A stretch of DNA of 33,638 nt from assembly GCA_002331025.1 (NCBI GenBank), contig DCYG01000032.1, positions 1 through 33,638 of the forward strand, in the 5' to 3' direction. Source of the stretch: Firmicutes bacterium UBA2116 (GTDB lineage: Bacteria > Bacillota > Clostridia > Tissierellales > Sedimentibacteraceae). A program made the translations under genes and the position numbers. Below are positions 30,781-33,638 of this stretch, piece after piece (the stretch's first letter is position 1; every line of letters starts with the position of its first letter). The notes beneath the pieces were generated by a model. That model was not told where the DNA came from and did not search any database. It saw only the letters and a program-made list of their open reading frames with translations.

Positions 30781-32019
30781 TTATTTCATAAAGTTTTCTA
30801 TGTCATTCACCGACTTGATTATTTCTTTGGAAAGGTTAACCAAGCCGTTTTTAGTAACCCATACATTGTCTTCAATTCTGATTCCGATTCCTTCTTCTTT
30901 AATGTAAAGTCCCGGTTCGACAGTATAAACATTGTTTTCCTGAATTGTCTTATCTCTTCTCCTGAAATCATGTACGTCGAGACCTAACGGATGACCTATG
31001 CCGTGATAATAATATTTACTGACTTCAGAATCATCCTTAATGAGATTTATAGCTTTTAAACTGTCTGCGAAATGCTTTTTAACCGCATTATTTACATCCT
31101 CTTCCGACGCACCTACATGCATCTTATCCATTGCTACATTTTGCGCCTCTAAAACTATGCTGTATATATCCTTCTGCCTCGTTGTAAACTTTCCGTTTGC
31201 GGGATACGTCCTCGTGATGTCGGATGCATAATTGTTGGAAAGCGCGCCTAAGTCAAGAAGTATCATACTGTTATCCTGTATTTTCTGTTTTAAATCTATG
31301 TAATGCAGAATCACAGCTTTTTCACCTGAGGCACCTATGGTTTTAAAGCTTGGTTTAGAACCTCTTAATGCAAGCTGGTATTCAAAATCAGCTCTTACCT
31401 GATATTCGAATTTACCCGGCTTTAAATTTTTCATTACAAATTCTAATGCTTCCTTAGTATAGCCGATGGCTGTCTTTATTTCATTTATTTCTTCCTCTGT
31501 CTTAGAACCTCTTAATTCTGACATAATATCCAAAGAGCTTTTAATGTTTACTGCAGGATACTGGTTTCTGATCCAATGAGCCAAACTTCTGTAATTGTCG
31601 TAGGGTTCATCCTTGTCTGCAATATAGGAAAATATATATACGTTGTCCGGTCTGTCTGCGGAAGACAATCTCTTTGCAAACTCATCCATAAAGCTGTCTC
31701 TGTTTTGAATTGATCCAATGCCTGAAATCTCTTTAGCTTCTTCGTTTCTCATTAAAATTCCGTACCATTTTTCATAATGCTCATCCACAGGTGGTATGTA
31801 CAGCATTTCGGTAGTTTTACCGGAGATTTTATTTATCAATAAAACCATATTTTCCATGTCAATTCCGGTTAAATAAAAGAAATTCCTGTCTACAGAAAAT
31901 CCATACTCCTGATCTGCACTTTCTCTCGGCGCCTTGCCGGAAAAGAATACCGCTGTTGAGTAATCATCCATTTTTTCAGCAAATTTCTTTCTGTTGTCAA
32001 TAAAAAAGTTTTTATTCAT
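30781..32019 (-). CDS. Aminopeptidase P family protein (M24B Xaa-Pro peptidase)
   Basis: The enzyme removes N-terminal residues ahead of proline. I chose the ATG at 32019 because GGAGG lies 11 bases upstream and MNKNFFIDNRKKFAEKM is a typical start; an ATG six codons earlier has no ribosome site. The 412-residue protein has the AMP_N domain (about 1-140) and a pita-bread catalytic domain. Its metal ligands are in LLDLGALSN, SDITRTYPA, HGIGHPLGLDVHD, TVEPGLY and GIRIEDN, all intact. It begins about 30 bases after glpK and is probably cotranscribed with it. Confidence 0.94.
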   Translation of the reverse strand: MNKNFFIDNRKKFAEKMDDYSTAVFFSGKAPRESADQEYGFSVDRNFFYLTGIDMENMVLLINKISGKTTEMLYIPPVDEHYEKWYGILMRNEEAKEISGIGSIQNRDSFMDEFAKRLSSADRPDNVYIFSYIADKDEPYDNYRSLAHWIRNQYPAVNIKSSLDIMSELRGSKTEEEINEIKTAIGYTKEALEFVMKNLKPGKFEYQVRADFEYQLALRGSKPSFKTIGASGEKAVILHYIDLKQKIQDNSMILLDLGALSNNYASDITRTYPANGKFTTRQKDIYSIVLEAQNVAMDKMHVGASEEDVNNAVKKHFADSLKAINLIKDDSEVSKYYYHGIGHPLGLDVHDFRRRDKTIQENNVYTVEPGLYIKEEGIGIRIEDNVWVTKNGLVNLSKEIIKSVNDIENFMK

Positions 32020-32048
32020 TATATTTGTTTCCTCCATATATTATGTTT

Positions 32049-33521
32049 TCACATCGTTCTGTTTACTGCCTTTTTCCAACCCATATATAGCTTTCCTCTC
32101 GTCTCTTCGCCCATCTCAGGTCTGAATTTTCTTTCGATGCTCCAGTTTTGGACAATTTCACCCTTTGATTTCCACAAACCCACAGCCAGACCGGCTAAAT
32201 ATGCGGCTCCAAGAGCCGTCGTTTCCGTCACATCAGGTCTCTCTATGTTTACATTGAGTATGTCTGACTGAAATTGCATTAAAAAGTTATTTTCCGTAGC
32301 TCCGCCGTCAACCCTTAATGCAGTTAAATTGATTCCTGAATCGTCAACCATTGCTTCAATAATGTCTTTTGTCTGGTACGCAATTGATTCAAGAGTCGCC
32401 CTTATGATGTGATTGCGATTCACTCCTCGCGTCAAACCTATAATCGCTCCTCTTGCATACATATCCCAATATGGTGCTCCAAGCCCCGTAAAAGCGGGAA
32501 CCACATATACTCCGTTGCTGTCAGGAACTTTTTGGGCAAAGTATTCGGAATCTCCTGCATCATGGATAAGCTTCAGTTCATCCCTCAGCCACTGTATTGC
32601 TGCGCCCGCCACAAATATTGAGCCTTCAAGTGCATATTCAACCTTACCTCCTATTCCCCAGGCAATGGTAGTGATAAGCCCATTATGCGATTTAACGATT
32701 TTCTCTCCAGTATTCATAAGCATGAAGCAACCGGTTCCATATGTATTTTTAACCATTCCCTCCTGAAAGCAAAGCTGACCAAACAGCGCTGATTGCTGAT
32801 CCCCTGCAATTCCTGATATGGGTATTTCAGATCCTAATAAACCTTTTCTTGTATTGTCATAAAATTCGGAGGATGCCTTAACTTCCGGAAGTATATTTGA
32901 AGGTATGTTAAGGGCATCAAGAAGCCTTTCATCCCATTTTAACTCTTTTATATTATAAATCATTGTTCTTGATGCATTTGAATAATCAGTTACATGGACT
33001 TTATTAGCACTTAAATTCCATATAAGCCACGTGTCAATAGTTCCGAATAAAATGTCTCCCTTTTCCGCCTTTTCTCTGACACCGGGTACATTGTCAAGTA
33101 TCCATTTGATTTTTGTGCCGGAAAAATAAGCATCGATTACCAGCCCGGTGTTTTCATTTATGTATGTTTCTATGCCCGTCTTTTTAAGTTCATCACATAT
33201 TTCCGATGTCTGCCTGCTCTGCCACACGATTGCGTTATAAACCGGCTTTCCCGTATTTCTATCCCATAATACTGTTGTTTCTCTTTGATTAGTAATACCG
33301 ATACATGCAATTTCATCCGGGTCAATACCTTTTATTGCCTCTATAGCCGAGTTCAACTGCGTTTCCCATATTTCCGCGGGATCATGCTCCACCCATCCCG
33401 GTTTTGGATAAATTTGCTTAAACTCTTTTTTTGCCAAATTAACAATTGCACCGTTTCTGTCAAAAAGTATAGCTCGTGAACTTGTTGTTCCTTGATCTAA
33501 TGCAAGAACATATTTTTTCAT
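32049..33521 (-). CDS. glpK: Glycerol kinase
   Basis: GlpK phosphorylates glycerol to glycerol 3-phosphate. The start is the ATG at 33521, with GGGTGG upstream. The 490-residue protein has ALDQGTTSSRAI (phosphate 1), the glycerol-site NQRETTV, GTIDTWLIW, AGDQQSALFGQ, GTGCFMLMNTG and the adenosine motif VDGGATENNFLMQF. Where many Gram-positive GlpKs carry the PTS-phosphorylated histidine (in YHFYG), this one reads KGLLG, so activation by PTS phosphorylation is unlikely (from memory of the family). No glpF or glpD gene is visible. A promoter lies upstream. Confidence 0.97.
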   Translation of the reverse strand: MKKYVLALDQGTTSSRAILFDRNGAIVNLAKKEFKQIYPKPGWVEHDPAEIWETQLNSAIEAIKGIDPDEIACIGITNQRETTVLWDRNTGKPVYNAIVWQSRQTSEICDELKKTGIETYINENTGLVIDAYFSGTKIKWILDNVPGVREKAEKGDILFGTIDTWLIWNLSANKVHVTDYSNASRTMIYNIKELKWDERLLDALNIPSNILPEVKASSEFYDNTRKGLLGSEIPISGIAGDQQSALFGQLCFQEGMVKNTYGTGCFMLMNTGEKIVKSHNGLITTIAWGIGGKVEYALEGSIFVAGAAIQWLRDELKLIHDAGDSEYFAQKVPDSNGVYVVPAFTGLGAPYWDMYARGAIIGLTRGVNRNHIIRATLESIAYQTKDIIEAMVDDSGINLTALRVDGGATENNFLMQFQSDILNVNIERPDVTETTALGAAYLAGLAVGLWKSKGEIVQNWSIERKFRPEMGEETRGKLYMGWKKAVNRTM

Positions 33522-33551
33522 TACGGTCCACCCCACAATTTTATTAATTTA

Positions 33552-33580
33552 ATTATACACTTGATGCATAAAATAATCAA
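33552..33580 (-). promoter_or_regulatory. Promoter of glpK
   Basis: On the minus strand TTGATT (33575-33580) and TATAAT (33552-33557) are 17 bp apart, about 30 bases before the start codon. Confidence 0.75.
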
Positions 33581-33638
33581 TGCAAATGAAAACTCACCAT
33601 CAATAAAAACAGGCTGTTGAAAAAGTTCATCCTGCAAG

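Noticed and set aside
1..33638. CRISPR arrays, tRNA or rRNA genes, and prophage or toxin-antitoxin modules
   Set aside because: No regularly spaced repeats, cloverleaf-like sequences, ribosomal RNA signatures or typical phage or toxin genes were seen.

Overview
The window is a single chromosomal stretch from a low-GC, anaerobic Gram-positive bacterium, most likely in the Clostridia. Several signals point that way: a two-iron desulfoferrodoxin, biotin-dependent Na+-pump decarboxylase subunits, a SigI/RsgI pair, a HrcA-type CIRCE element, a T-box leader before metG, a Gram-positive LexA box at dinB, strong AGGAGG ribosome sites and A/T-rich intergenic DNA. A Sedimentibacter/Tissierellales-like host is only a guess. 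No rRNA, tRNA, CRISPR array, intact insertion sequence or prophage was seen.

Layout. At the left end a perfect 31-bp inverted repeat (REP-like) directly follows an orphan sigma-54 activator gene (1-1829). Next come groES-groEL under CIRCE control (2107-4153) and a class II fructose-bisphosphate aldolase gene (4376-5305). Then follow a FlK-like hotdog thioesterase and a three-gene Na+-decarboxylase module, delta-BCCP-beta, with no carboxyltransferase alpha gene beside it (5391-7838). An ABC-F/CDF pair comes next (8029-11165), then sigI-rsgI (11333-13317) and dinB with a small DUF6504-like protein gene under a LexA box (13481-14971). A membrane-anchored GH26-like glycosidase gene follows (15134-16717). 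A class V aminotransferase gene and an iclR gene diverge around two matching 19-bp operator-like sites (16838-18956).

In the right half, an ECF S-component gene and coaX form a probable pantothenate uptake/CoA operon, next to a CYTH-domain gene (18973-20954). A secreted FMN/FAD fumarate-reductase-like lipoprotein gene diverges from a tetR gene with a 27-bp near-palindrome at its promoter (21062-23738). After that come a two-gene ThrE-type exporter, desulfoferrodoxin, a small ferritin-like protein and a PAS-PP2C phosphatase (23859-26994). The end holds metG with a T-box leader, a small membrane protein, a PHP phosphoesterase, and a glpK-aminopeptidase P pair (27215-33521).

Most genes are housekeeping or common accessory genes of anaerobic Firmicutes, and I found no convincing wholly new system. 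The most interesting material is regulatory: the twin IclR-type sites, the TetR-type palindrome, the SOS box with the DUF6504-like partner, the T-box with visible terminator/antiterminator exclusion, repeated TGATATAAT extended -10 elements, the REP-like hairpin, and an RsgI that pairs a DINPS self-cleavage motif with a long Lys/Glu-rich ectodomain.
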